Source: Variovorax sp. J22P240 (GTDB taxonomy: Bacteria; Pseudomonadota; Gammaproteobacteria; Burkholderiales; Burkholderiaceae_C). Taken from it: DNA of 64,000 nt. Both the position numbers and the translations under genes were made by a program. The notes below the pieces were generated by a model. It searched no databases. It was not told where the DNA came from and saw only the letters and a program-made list of their open reading frames with translations. The stretch lies in contig NZ_JASZYR010000017.1 of the NCBI RefSeq assembly GCF_030316855.1, positions 53,773 to 117,772 of the forward strand. Reading direction: 5' to 3'. Shown one piece after another: positions 32,255 to 41,763 of the stretch (the first letter of the stretch is position 1; every line of letters begins with the position of its first letter).

Positions 32255-35200
32255 CTATCTACGGGACGAATCGGGCTTTCGCTCCGACATCGTGCACTGC
32301 AAGCCTTGGGCGCCCAGGGCCTGGCAAGCGCGTCTCAGTTCAACATGCATGCGTTGCCGTTCGGCATACGCCATCGCACGTTTCAATAGCGCCTGGCCCT
32401 CGTCGATGCGGCCCTGTGCCTGGGCTCGGGCGCCTTGAAGCCGCCACTGCAGGATCGCTGCCGGCGGAAAGCGCCGCACATGCATCGCCAGCGCAGGCTC
32501 GAACGCCCGCCACGCTTCTTCCAGCGGCCCTTGCACGGCGCTGCTGGACGGTTCATGCGCGCACAGCGCCAGCAAGGTGTCGCCCAGTCCCGCGTACCCC
32601 TCATGCGCCCACCACGCGCTTTGCATGCGACGGGCAGCTGCCACGCCGGCGTGCACCGCCGCCCGTGCTGCCGGGACGTCGCCGCTGCGCCAAGCGAGTC
32701 GCGCGGCCAGGCCGAGGCGACGCAACGTGTAGGCGGCGTCGATGTTTTCCATTTCCGTCATGGCAAGCACGGCGCGCTCGTAGTGGAGGCGCAGCATGTC
32801 GTCATCGATCGGGTCCAGGCAGAGCCCCACTTCGACCAGCCCGATCGGGCCCCACGCGCGCCACGATTCGCCGGGGCGGCGCAGGGCCAGTTCATCGAGT
32901 TCGTGGAAGCGCCGCAGGGACTCGTCGAGCCGCCCCTGGAAGAACGCCAGCTTCGCGGAGAGCGCGCGCATGTTCATTTCCTGCCGGCCACATCGCAGAC
33001 GGGCAAATTGCTCAGCCGACGCCTCCAGTTCCTGCGCCAGGCTGTCCCAGTCGCCCAGGCCGGCGAGCACGACACAGCGGCTTTCGCTGAACAGGGCGCT
33101 CACGCGCGGGTCACTGGCGGGCAGGCTCGTCTGCAGCTTCTGGGCCCGCGCGACCAGCCGTCGCGCGATGGCGGGATGCCCCGCGGTCGAGAAAGCAAGC
33201 GCGCTCGATCCCACGCGAAGACCGCCATGCAGGCGCAAGCGTCGAAACAGCACGTCGGCCTCCAGCGAGATGCGCATCAACGGGCGCTGGTCAGGCGAGA
33301 ACACCAACAAGCCCATGGTGCAGTAGAGGCTGCGCAAGACCAGGGCCGAGAAGGCGCAACGGGATGGATCGTGCGTCGGCCATTCCTCCAGGGCAAGCAA
33401 GCGGCGGGTCGCCGGCATCAGCTCGGCCCAGGGCGTCTGTTCGAGGTCGGCATTGCACAGCCCGAGTTCGGCCAGCGCTTGGATGTAGCCGCGCAGTGCG
33501 GCCCTGGATGCGCCACAACCGTTGAGCAGTTCGGCGCGCCGCAGCCCCCAGCCGACCCTCTGCCATCGCGGCAGCTCGTCATATGCCAGCGCCTGCGCCA
33601 GCAAGGTCGCGGACTCGGCTTGCCGATCGGCGTGCAGCAGCATGGCTACGGCGCGGTCGGTCCAATCCGCCGCACGCGAGGGCTGCATGCGCCCGGCAAC
33701 GAGGCGCGCTGCAGCCATCAGCGTCGGCGCCGAGCCGCAAGCGCTGTCGGCCAGCGTCATCGCCCTGGCGGCCGCCCCTTCATCGTCCGCTGGCAGGTCG
33801 GAAAAGGGCGAGACCGATGGCATGCGCTCGTCCAGCCATTGCACGACCCGCTCCATCACCATCGGCTGGGCCGTGGACGCGCCGGCCTGCCGCCGCAGCC
33901 AGGCCAGCAGCAAGGGATGAAAACCGAGGCGCCCGTCGCCCTTCGCATCGCCACTGCGCATCAGCCATGAATGCGCGCGCAAGGTCGCCAGCGCGGTGTC
34001 GCTGGCGCCAATGACGCGCGCCAGTTCGGCATCGAAGTCGCCCGGCAGCTGCGACAGGCGCAGCGCCGTGTCGCGCGCGTCTGCATCGAGCAGCGCCCAT
34101 GAGTCGTCGAGCACGGTGTCGAGGCTGCGGTGCTGATCGGTCTCGTCGCGGTCGTCGTCGACCAGCGGATCGCCCTTGTCGAGGTGCTCGAGCACGGGTG
34201 CCACACCAGCGGTGTGGACGCTTCGGGCCGCCATTTGCAGTGCAAGAGGCAGGCCTCCGACGAGACGACAGATGCGTTGCACGGAGTCGACCTGCGCGTC
34301 GGCATCGAAGCCCGGTACGAGCCGCCGCGCGGCCGCGCTGAACAGCCGCACCGCCGGCGCCATGCCCAGCCCACCCAGTTCCAGCAACCATTCCTGGCCT
34401 CCGCCCACCCGCACGCGCGAGGTGGCCAGCACCTTCACACCCGGCGCGCGCTCGCGCAACATCGGCTCGAAGGCGCGCGCCGCAGGGACTTTCTCAAGGT
34501 TGTCCAGCACCAGCAACAGCGCCCCGGCGGCGTGACGGTCGGCACCGGTGCGCGCCACGATCTGCTGGATCAGGCTTTCGGCGTCCTGCAGCGCGCCACC
34601 GCCGTCGCCACGTCCGCTGAGCCAGAGCACGCCGTGACGGCAATGCGGCCCCCACGCTTCGGCGGTGGACTGGGCCAGCCGTGTCTTGCCAACGCCGCCC
34701 GGGCCCGTGATCGTGAGCCAGCGGCAGGCTGGGTCGCCCAATCGCTCGCACGCGAGGTCGAACTCGGCTTCGCGGCCGATCAGATCGGGCGTGGTGGGAG
34801 CTATCGATGGCGGCGTGTTCGCGACATTCTCGGCGGACGGGTCATGCAATGGCGCCACCAGCGCCTCTGGCGATACGCGCGCAGCCTTCGGCGCACCGGC
34901 GTCCGAATGAATGCGCGTGTAGAGCGCGTAACACTCGGCCGACGGCCTCGCGCCCAGCCGTTGGAGGAGCGCGGCGCGGCAGGCTTCGTATTGCGCAATG
35001 GCGGCCGTGCGACGGCCGGTTGCCGCCAGCAGGCGCATCAGCGCCATGTGCGCCGCCTCGTCGGCGTCGTCAACGTCGAGCAGGCTGCGGGCCTGCGAGG
35101 CCGCGTCGTCGAGTGCGCCTGCGGCTTCGCTGCGTCGAAGCAGGTCGTGGCGCAGCAACTGAAGCTCGCGCTGGGCGCGCGGACGCGCTTGTGCGAGCCA

Positions 35201-35623
35201 TTCCTCGAAGCCCTCCGCGCTCCCGACTTCGAAGCCATCGAGCAGCGGGCCACGCCAGGCGTCCGCCGCGGCGCAGCGGGCGGCAGGTGCCATTTCGGGC
35301 GATGACATGGCCCGGGTCAAGGCGTGCAGGTCCACTTCCCATGCCGCGCCGGGCGCAAGGCCGATTTGTTGCGCATCGACCAGCAACAGCTCAGGCAGCC
35401 AGCGGCGCAAGCGCGAGAGCGCGCCACGAAGGTTCGACCGGGCCGATGCTTCGTCCAGTTCGCTCCAGAGCATCGAGGCGAGCTTCGTGCGGGCGACCGA
35501 GCCACCCACCGCCGCCAGGTAGAAGAGCAGCGCCTGTTGCTTGGGCGCGAGCAGGCGCGTCAGCGCCTGGCCGTCCAGTTCGAGCCGCCCCTGTCCCAAC
35601 AGCAGTACGCGCAATCCCTGCAC
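32255..35623 (-). CDS. BTAD/SARP-type NB-ARC transcriptional regulator, large
   Basis: About 1122 residues from a GTG at 35623 with a GAGAGG site; upstream in-frame codons lack a start signal and would reach into the divergent gene. The N-terminal 100 residues are a winged HTH (LLAPKQQALLFYLAA...RTKLASMLWSELDEASARSNLRGALSRLRRWL); residues about 100-245 form the bacterial transcriptional activation domain. Near residue 315 is the Walker A GPGGVGKTRL, followed by Walker B LLLVLDNLE, as in AfsR-like regulators. The last 500 residues are helical TPR-like repeats. It is divergent from a CoA ligase and a PLP-enzyme gene, likely its targets. Such regulators are best known from secondary metabolism of actinomycetes and less common here. 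Confidence 0.85.
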   Translation of the reverse strand: MQGLRVLLLGQGRLELDGQALTRLLAPKQQALLFYLAAVGGSVARTKLASMLWSELDEASARSNLRGALSRLRRWLPELLLVDAQQIGLAPGAAWEVDLHALTRAMSSPEMAPAARCAAADAWRGPLLDGFEVGSAEGFEEWLAQARPRAQRELQLLRHDLLRRSEAAGALDDAASQARSLLDVDDADEAAHMALMRLLAATGRRTAAIAQYEACRAALLQRLGARPSAECYALYTRIHSDAGAPKAARVSPEALVAPLHDPSAENVANTPPSIAPTTPDLIGREAEFDLACERLGDPACRWLTITGPGGVGKTRLAQSTAEAWGPHCRHGVLWLSGRGDGGGALQDAESLIQQIVARTGADRHAAGALLLVLDNLEKVPAARAFEPMLRERAPGVKVLATSRVRVGGGQEWLLELGGLGMAPAVRLFSAAARRLVPGFDADAQVDSVQRICRLVGGLPLALQMAARSVHTAGVAPVLEHLDKGDPLVDDDRDETDQHRSLDTVLDDSWALLDADARDTALRLSQLPGDFDAELARVIGASDTALATLRAHSWLMRSGDAKGDGRLGFHPLLLAWLRRQAGASTAQPMVMERVVQWLDERMPSVSPFSDLPADDEGAAARAMTLADSACGSAPTLMAAARLVAGRMQPSRAADWTDRAVAMLLHADRQAESATLLAQALAYDELPRWQRVGWGLRRAELLNGCGASRAALRGYIQALAELGLCNADLEQTPWAELMPATRRLLALEEWPTHDPSRCAFSALVLRSLYCTMGLLVFSPDQRPLMRISLEADVLFRRLRLHGGLRVGSSALAFSTAGHPAIARRLVARAQKLQTSLPASDPRVSALFSESRCVVLAGLGDWDSLAQELEASAEQFARLRCGRQEMNMRALSAKLAFFQGRLDESLRRFHELDELALRRPGESWRAWGPIGLVEVGLCLDPIDDDMLRLHYERAVLAMTEMENIDAAYTLRRLGLAARLAWRSGDVPAARAAVHAGVAAARRMQSAWWAHEGYAGLGDTLLALCAHEPSSSAVQGPLEEAWRAFEPALAMHVRRFPPAAILQWRLQGARAQAQGRIDEGQALLKRAMAYAERQRMHVELRRACQALGAQGLQCTMSERKPDSSRR

Positions 35624-35748
35624 TTTCAGCCTCTCGATCTGCGCCTTGCCACGCAGAAGACACGCTGCAAACACGCGGCAAACACGCCGGGGTTCGATGC
35701 TAAGCCCGCAAGTCTGCGTCGCGTCCGTCCACCTGAAGGAGTGAAAGC

Positions 35749-37347
35749 ATGTCGAACACCGCCTCCCACATTGTCGAGGGCCCCGCATTGGCCCGCGCCT
35801 TGCCCTCCACGACCGTGCCCCAGTTCATTCGCGAGGCCATCCGGCATCGGCCGGACGCCCTGGCCATGATCGACGCCCCCACCGGGCGCACCATCACCTG
35901 CGCGGCGCTGGACCAGCAGATCGGTCGCGCGGCCGCGGGACTGGCTGCGCAAGGATTCAGGCCCGGCGACACGCTGCTGATCTGCAGCCCCAACAGCCCG
36001 GAATGGGTCGTCGTCGCGCTCGGCGCCATGGCGGCGGGCGGGCGCGTGAGCGGTGCCAATCCAGGCTACACCGTGGCCGAACTGGCGCAACAGTTGCGCG
36101 ATTCCAAGGCGCGCTTTGCCTTCACCGTGCCACCACTGCTCGACACGGTGCGCCGAGCCGCGGAGCAAACAGGCTGCGAACGCTTCATCGTCGCGGGCGT
36201 TGCCGAGGGGGGTGACGCGCTCTCGCTGGCGGGCCTGCTGGCAGGCACCGGGCCCGAGCCGCTCGCGCCAGCCGATCCCGACACGCTGGCACTCCTGCCT
36301 TTTTCCTCGGGCACGACCGGCCTGCCCAAGGGCGTGATGCTCTCGCACCGAGCCATCGTGGCCAACGTCTGCCAGATCGTGCAGGGCAGCGACTGGCCGC
36401 AGGGCATGGTGTCGCTGGCCTTCCTGCCGATGTTCCATGCCATGGGTTTCGTGCTGACCACGCTGTCCGGCCTGGCGGCGGGCGGCACGCTCGTGACGCT
36501 GCCGCGCTTCGAGCCCGAGGCCTTCCTTTCCGCCATCGCCCGCCAGCGCGTCACGCACCTCATCGCCGTACCGCCCGTCATGCAGTTTCTGGCCGGACAC
36601 CCGATGGTCGGCACCTTCGATTTGTCCTCGCTGCAACTCGTCGGCTCGGGCGGCGCCCCCATGGGCGCTGCGCTGGAAGACCGCGTCTGCGCGCGCCTGA
36701 AGTGCCCGACCGTGCAGGGCTACGGCATGACCGAGGTGGGGGCGGTGCTGACGCTGGTGGACACTCGCGGCGCATTTCGTCCCGGCTCGGTCGGGCAGGT
36801 GGTGCCGGGCACGCAGGCGCGCGTGGTCGACCCGGCCACGGGTCGCGACCTGCCGCGCGGAGAAGCCGGCGAACTGTGGTTCCGAGGCCCGCAGCTTTTT
36901 GCCGGCTACCTCGGCAACCCGCAAGCCACAGCGGCAACGCTCACAGCCGACGGCTGGATCCGCACCGGCGACCTGGGCCGGATCGACGCGGACGGCTTCG
37001 TCTTCATCACCGACCGGCTCAAGGAACTGATCAAGGTGAACGGCGAGTCGGTGGCGCCCGCCGAGCTGGAGGCGTTGCTGATGACGCACCCCGCGATCGC
37101 CGATGCGGCCGTCATCGGCCGACCCGATGAACACACGGGCGAGTTGCCCGTGGCCTGGGTCGTGCCGCGCAGCGAGCTCGACGCGGAAGCGCTCAAAGCC
37201 TGGTTTGCCGAGCGCGTGGCGTCGCACAAGCGGCTGGCCGACGTGGTGCCGGTGGACGCGATCCCCAGGAACCCGGCGGGCAAGCCGCTGCGCCGCGTGC
37301 TGCGGGCGCGCGATGCCGAACGCGTGGAAAGCCTGGGGACGTCATGA
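35749..37347 (+). CDS. 4-coumarate-CoA-ligase-like AMP-binding enzyme
   Basis: A 532-residue ANL-superfamily ligase with an AAGGAG site. Motifs in order: P-loop LPFSSGTTGLPKGVMLSH (about 185), YGMTEVGAV (about 325), GWIRTGDLGRID (about 403), the hinge DRLKELIKVNG and the catalytic lysine in PRNPAGKPLRR near the end. It activates an acid to an acyl-AMP and acyl-CoA; the aryl/aliphatic substrate is unknown. It overlaps the next gene by 4 bp (ATGA), so it and the PLP enzyme are coupled. Confidence 0.88.
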   Translation: MSNTASHIVEGPALARALPSTTVPQFIREAIRHRPDALAMIDAPTGRTITCAALDQQIGRAAAGLAAQGFRPGDTLLICSPNSPEWVVVALGAMAAGGRVSGANPGYTVAELAQQLRDSKARFAFTVPPLLDTVRRAAEQTGCERFIVAGVAEGGDALSLAGLLAGTGPEPLAPADPDTLALLPFSSGTTGLPKGVMLSHRAIVANVCQIVQGSDWPQGMVSLAFLPMFHAMGFVLTTLSGLAAGGTLVTLPRFEPEAFLSAIARQRVTHLIAVPPVMQFLAGHPMVGTFDLSSLQLVGSGGAPMGAALEDRVCARLKCPTVQGYGMTEVGAVLTLVDTRGAFRPGSVGQVVPGTQARVVDPATGRDLPRGEAGELWFRGPQLFAGYLGNPQATAATLTADGWIRTGDLGRIDADGFVFITDRLKELIKVNGESVAPAELEALLMTHPAIADAAVIGRPDEHTGELPVAWVVPRSELDAEALKAWFAERVASHKRLADVVPVDAIPRNPAGKPLRRVLRARDAERVESLGTS

Positions 37348-38729
37348 GTCGCGCGATGAGCGCCGCCTTGCGCAGCATCGATGCCGTGTCGCTCGACGGG
37401 TGGGACGTCGAGTCGATCCGACAGCATTTCCTGTTTCCCCAGGCGGGTCGCATCGCAACCAACAACGCCGCCAGCACCCAGCCGCCGCGCGAGCTGCTCG
37501 CGCTCTACACCGCGCTGGCCCCGCAGTACGAGAACGTGCATCGTGGACAGTCCAGCGCATCGCAACACACGACCCGGCTTTTCGAAGCGGCGTACGACGA
37601 CATTGCGCGCTTCGTCGGGGCGCGCAGCCGCAACAGCATCGTGCTGGTGCGCAACGTGACCGAGGCGCACAACACCGTCATGTACTCGCTGCTCACCGAG
37701 TTTCGCGATGGTGACAACGTCGTCGCGACGCAGATGGAGCACAACTCGAACTTCGTGCCCTGGTACGCGATGTGCCACGACATCCTGCCGAAATTCGGGC
37801 GCCACGTGGCGTTGCGGTTGGCGCGCTTCGATCCGGCCAGCGGGGCACTCGACCTGGACCACCTCGCGTCGCTGGTCGACGCGCGTACCAAACTCGTGTG
37901 CTGCACCGGCGCGTCGAACTTCCTGGGAACCCTCAATCCGCTTGCAGCGGTGCGCGCCATCGCGGATGCGAGCGGCTACCTGCAGCCGGACGGCGAGCGC
38001 CGTTCATACCTGTTGATCGACGGAGCGCAACTGGTGCCGGGCAGCTTCGTCGACGTGCAGGCGCTCGATGTCGACTACCTGTCGTTCTCTTTTCACAAGA
38101 TGCTGGCGCCCTTCGGCGTGGGTGTGCTGGTCGCCAAGGAGCATCTGCTGGAGGCGTCCCTGCCCTTCCTCTACGGGGGCGACATGGTTGCCGAGGGGAA
38201 GGTGTTCGAAGGCAGCGTGAGCTACAACGCGCTGCCCTGGAAGTACGCGGCCGGCACGCCGAACATCCTGGGCTCCATCGTTTCGGCGCAAGCGCTGCGC
38301 CTGCTGCTCGATCTGGCTTTGCCGTCGGGGCAAGCCGGTTACTTCGACAGCGACAGGTCCATCGAGCGCCGGGACGTCGAGCTTGCCATGCGGCGGGTGT
38401 CGACATGGTGCCGACGACTGACTGCGAGAGCGCTCGAGCGGCTCGGCGCCATCGAGGGCATCACGATTCATGGCCCCCGCGAGGCGGCACGCCGCAGCGC
38501 GCTCGTCGCCTTCGACGTGGCCGGGCAGGATCCGTTCGATCTGGCGCGCGCATTCAACGACGCCGGGATCGAGGCCCGCGCGGGTTGCCACTGCGCGACG
38601 CTCGCGCATCAGGCGCTCGGCGTTCGCGCCACTTGCCGCCTGAGCTTCTACTTCTACAACACCTTAGACGAAGTCGACCATGTGGTCGACGCGCTGGCCG
38701 ACATCGTCTCTTCGGGGCACCGGCAGTGA
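37344..38729 (+). CDS. class V aminotransferase, SufS/NifS-like
   Basis: A 461-residue PLP enzyme of the cysteine-desulfurase group. Visible are TNNAASTQPP near the N-terminus, the HNS segment in MEHNSNFVPW, LIDGAQLVPG (PLP aspartate), the Schiff-base lysine in SFSFHKM and a cysteine loop EARAGCHCATL equivalent to the group II catalytic cysteine region. It is longer than SufS (about 406) with insertions around residues 310-360. No suf or isc partners are nearby. Being coupled to a CoA ligase and opposite a BTAD regulator it may release sulfur or remove an amino group in a dedicated pathway. Confidence 0.8.
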   Translation: MSRAMSAALRSIDAVSLDGWDVESIRQHFLFPQAGRIATNNAASTQPPRELLALYTALAPQYENVHRGQSSASQHTTRLFEAAYDDIARFVGARSRNSIVLVRNVTEAHNTVMYSLLTEFRDGDNVVATQMEHNSNFVPWYAMCHDILPKFGRHVALRLARFDPASGALDLDHLASLVDARTKLVCCTGASNFLGTLNPLAAVRAIADASGYLQPDGERRSYLLIDGAQLVPGSFVDVQALDVDYLSFSFHKMLAPFGVGVLVAKEHLLEASLPFLYGGDMVAEGKVFEGSVSYNALPWKYAAGTPNILGSIVSAQALRLLLDLALPSGQAGYFDSDRSIERRDVELAMRRVSTWCRRLTARALERLGAIEGITIHGPREAARRSALVAFDVAGQDPFDLARAFNDAGIEARAGCHCATLAHQALGVRATCRLSFYFYNTLDEVDHVVDALADIVSSGHRQ

Positions 38730-38783
38730 CTGCCTGCCACGGCTGGTACGCAGCAGCCAACTGACGCTCGGCCCACACACGCA

Positions 38784-39737
38784 CTACGCGGCCCATCCGA
38801 GGACCGGCCCAAGCAACCACAGGACGATGCTGATCGTCGCGAACGACATGACGGTCGCCAGCAAAAGGGCTGCCGCGCACGTTTCCTCGAAGCCATACCT
38901 CTGGGCCAGTATCGGATAGATGCTGAGCATCGGTGTGGCAGCGAATACCACGGCCGCGGCCCGCAGCGTCGGATCGGTCGGCGGCACGAGCCACATCATC
39001 AATCCCACGGCCAATGGGTGCAGCGTGAGCTTGCCGAGGGCGATGGTGGTCACGTCACGCCGCATACCCTTGGTCTTCAACCCGACCAACGTTCCTCCGA
39101 TCACGAAGAGGGACACGGCCGCCGAGGACATGGCCAGCATGTTGATGCTGCGCGCCAGCACTCCGGTGATCGGGATCCCGATCAACGAGACGGCCAGACC
39201 GCCCACGATCGCCAGGATGACCGGGTTTCTGGAGAGTTGGATGAGCGACTCCATGAGAATGCGATGCCACCTGCCTGCGCCTGCGTGGCCGCTGTCCGCC
39301 ATCACCAGCGTGAGCGGAATCATCAGCAGGTTCTCGACCAGCATGCACATGGCCAGGCCGACCGCAGCTGAGGACGGACCAGCGACCAGGATCGCGATGG
39401 GATAGCCGATGAATCCGCTATTCGAACTCGAGCAACCGAGCCCGCACAGTGCACTCAACGTGAAGCTCTTCCCCCGCCAGCGCCACGCCCAACCAAAGGC
39501 AGCCATCATCACGACGAGCGAACCCACGGCATAGCCCAGCACGTAGCGGCCATTCATGACCTCGCCGACCGGGCGTTGCGAGAGCGCCGTGAAAACAAGT
39601 GCAGGGAGCGCAAACTTGACCACGTAGGTTCCGAGCACCCGCATGTCCAGCTTGCTGAAAACGCCGGCCCGCCCGGCCAGGAAGCCGAGCGCAATGACGA
39701 GGTAAATGGGGCCTGTGATGGCCAGTGTTTCCAGCAT
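38784..39737 (-). CDS. AEC-family (auxin efflux carrier-like) transporter
   Basis: A 317-residue membrane protein with ten predicted helices in two inverted halves: ITGPIYLVIALGFLAG at the start, KFALPALVF, SNSGFIGYPIA (conserved N/G-containing break), then RNPVILAIVGGLAVSL and a final TPMLSIYPILAQRYG. The family transports organic acids or sugar acids. Last gene of the split-transketolase operon, 94 bp after the dehydrogenase, so it may be an export or import route for a pathway acid. Confidence 0.85.
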   Translation of the reverse strand: MLETLAITGPIYLVIALGFLAGRAGVFSKLDMRVLGTYVVKFALPALVFTALSQRPVGEVMNGRYVLGYAVGSLVVMMAAFGWAWRWRGKSFTLSALCGLGCSSSNSGFIGYPIAILVAGPSSAAVGLAMCMLVENLLMIPLTLVMADSGHAGAGRWHRILMESLIQLSRNPVILAIVGGLAVSLIGIPITGVLARSINMLAMSSAAVSLFVIGGTLVGLKTKGMRRDVTTIALGKLTLHPLAVGLMMWLVPPTDPTLRAAAVVFAATPMLSIYPILAQRYGFEETCAAALLLATVMSFATISIVLWLLGPVLGWAA

Positions 39738-39830
39738 CGTGTCAGCGCGCCAGCCCGCACGAACGGGTTCCGGCGCAATGGTCCTTTTAAAGCATCGAAC
39801 GTGCCACGGTGCTTCGTTTTCGAATCTTGG

Positions 39831-40721
39831 CTACGAGGTCCTTGCCGCAATCTCGTAGTGCGTCGTCACGGCGGAGTCATCCTGCGCGCCCAGTCCCCGA
39901 GATGCGGTGCCGAGGAAGGCCAGGTAAGCAGCATGCGCAAGCGCCGCGGGAAAGCGCGACTCACGCGTCGCGTCGAGCACCAGCGACATGTCTTTCACGA
40001 AGATGTCCACCGCAGACGTGACGTCGTCGAACTGGCCCGCAATCATCCTCGGTCCCCGATCCGCCAGCATCCACGAGCCTGCTGCACCGCTGCACAAGAT
40101 CTCCAGGGTCAGATCGAGCGGCAGGCCCTGGCGCTTTGCGAGCGCCAGGGCTTCTCCGGCCGCGGCCAGATGCACGCCGCACAGCAGTTGATTCAACACC
40201 TTCATCTGCGCGCCACAGCCTGCCACCCCTAGGTAATGGACACGTGCACCGAACGTCTCGAGCACCGGGCGTGCGAGTTCGAAGGCCTCCGGATTGCCCG
40301 AGCCCATTATGGTCAACGTCCCCCGCTCAGCACCGACAGCGCCGCCCGTGACAGGCGCATCGATCAGCGAGATCGAGTGCTGGGCGAGCCGGCCGTCGAG
40401 TGTTCGAACGTAGCCCGGGTCCATCGTGCTGCAGGCGATGAACACCGCGCCGGCTGGCAGCCTGCCGACCAGTCCGGCGTCGCCGAAGAGCACCGCCTCG
40501 GTCTGCTGGGAATTGACCACGAAACACACGACGACATCGACCTGGCCGGCCATTTCGGCCAGCGAGCTGGCGGGCTCGCCGCCTTGCGCCCGCAGCCAGT
40601 CGAGCGCGTCCGGGCGCACATCGCAGCCCACCACGCCATAGCCATTTGCCAGCAGGTTGCCGACAGCGCCGCGGCCCATCGCCCCCAGCCCGATGAAACC
40701 CACTTTTGTTTTCGTGTTCAT
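39831..40721 (-). CDS. LtnD-like beta-hydroxyacid dehydrogenase
   Basis: A 296-residue member of the 3-hydroxyisobutyrate/6-phosphogluconate dehydrogenase-like family. N-terminal Rossmann motif GFIGLGAMG; the substrate-binding DAPVTGGAVGAERGTL; catalytic lysine region GCGAQMKVLNQLL. The C-terminal SAVDIFVKDMSLVLD and the VVNSQQTEAVLFG block resemble L-threonate dehydrogenase (LtnD) more than plain HibADH. It lies 43 bp downstream of the transketolase genes. A C4 sugar acid or related branched polyol acid is a reasonable substrate class. Confidence 0.8.
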   Translation of the reverse strand: MNTKTKVGFIGLGAMGRGAVGNLLANGYGVVGCDVRPDALDWLRAQGGEPASSLAEMAGQVDVVVCFVVNSQQTEAVLFGDAGLVGRLPAGAVFIACSTMDPGYVRTLDGRLAQHSISLIDAPVTGGAVGAERGTLTIMGSGNPEAFELARPVLETFGARVHYLGVAGCGAQMKVLNQLLCGVHLAAAGEALALAKRQGLPLDLTLEILCSGAAGSWMLADRGPRMIAGQFDDVTSAVDIFVKDMSLVLDATRESRFPAALAHAAYLAFLGTASRGLGAQDDSAVTTHYEIAARTS

Positions 40722-40764
40722 GTCCGATCCTTCAGGTCGCCGAGGTCTCGCCGAGCGATCCGAC

Positions 40765-41763
40765 TCAGATCCAGCCCTTGATCTGCCGGCTCATCGCCTG
40801 CGTGGAGATGCCATAGCGGTCGTGCAGTGTCGGCAGCGCACCCGCGTCGAGGAAGGCATCCGGCAAGCCGATCTGGCGGAACGTCGTCGTGACGCCCGAT
40901 CGCATCAGGAGGCCAGCAACCGCTTCACCCAGGCCGCCGATCACCGAGTGGTTCTCCGCCACGACCACGAGTCGCCCGAGCCGCCGGACTTCGGAAAGGA
41001 TCGTCGCCTCGTCGAGTGGCTTGATCGTCGGGACGTGCAGCACCGCGACGTCGACACCGTCCGCCTGCAGTTGCTGGGCGACCTCGAGGGAGCGCATGGT
41101 CATGAAGCCGCTGGCGATCACGAGCACGCTCTTGCCATCGCGAATCAGCTTGGCCTTGCCGAGTTCGAACTTGTAGTCGTACTCGTCGAGCACGAGCGGC
41201 ACGTTGCCGCGCGGCAGTCGCATGTAGACAGGCCCCTGGTGGTCGGCCATCTGAGGCACTGCCTGTTCGACATCGAGCGCGTCGCAAGGATCGATGATGG
41301 TCATGCCAGGGATGCTGCGCATCAACGCCAGGTCCTCGGTCGCCTGGTGGCTCGGCCCATAGCCGGTGGTCAGCCCCGGCAGCGCACAGCAGATCTTGAC
41401 GTTGAGGTTCTCTTCGGCAATCACTTGGTGCACGAAGTCGTAGGCCCGCCGAGTACCGAACACGGCATAGGTGGTCGCGAAGGGAATGAATCCCTCCTTC
41501 GCCATGCCGCCTGCGGCCGCCATCAGCAACTGCTCGGCCATGCCCATCTGGAAGAATCGCTCGGGATATTCCTTCGCGAACAGGTGCAGGTCGGTGTACT
41601 TGGCGAGGTCGGCTGTCATGCCGACGATCTCGGGGCGATCTCGGCCCAGTTCGACCATGGCTTTGCCGAATGGCGCCGCCGTGACGCGCTGGCCCTCGCT
41701 GGCGATAGAGGCAATCATCGCCGAGGTGGTGAGCCTCGGCTTCTTTTCGGTCGTGGCGTTCAT
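40765..41763 (-). CDS. split transketolase, C-terminal subunit
   Basis: A 332-residue protein equal to the pyrimidine-binding plus C-terminal domains of transketolase. It contains the catalytic glutamate in MGMAEQLLMAAAGG, the FATTYAVFGTRRAYDFV helix and the GPSHQATEDLALMRSIPGM loop with its conserved histidine. The C-terminal domain has VAENHSVIGGLGEAV. It works with the preceding gene as one thiamine-diphosphate enzyme moving a two-carbon ketol unit. Its start shares one base with the stop of the N-terminal subunit (TAATG). Confidence 0.9.
   Translation of the reverse strand: MNATTEKKPRLTTSAMIASIASEGQRVTAAPFGKAMVELGRDRPEIVGMTADLAKYTDLHLFAKEYPERFFQMGMAEQLLMAAAGGMAKEGFIPFATTYAVFGTRRAYDFVHQVIAEENLNVKICCALPGLTTGYGPSHQATEDLALMRSIPGMTIIDPCDALDVEQAVPQMADHQGPVYMRLPRGNVPLVLDEYDYKFELGKAKLIRDGKSVLVIASGFMTMRSLEVAQQLQADGVDVAVLHVPTIKPLDEATILSEVRRLGRLVVVAENHSVIGGLGEAVAGLLMRSGVTTTFRQIGLPDAFLDAGALPTLHDRYGISTQAMSRQIKGWI

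Noticed and set aside
32435..35305. Long plus-strand frames opposite the BTAD regulator
   Set aside because: The minus-strand protein has winged HTH, Walker motifs and TPR pattern; the plus frames have none.
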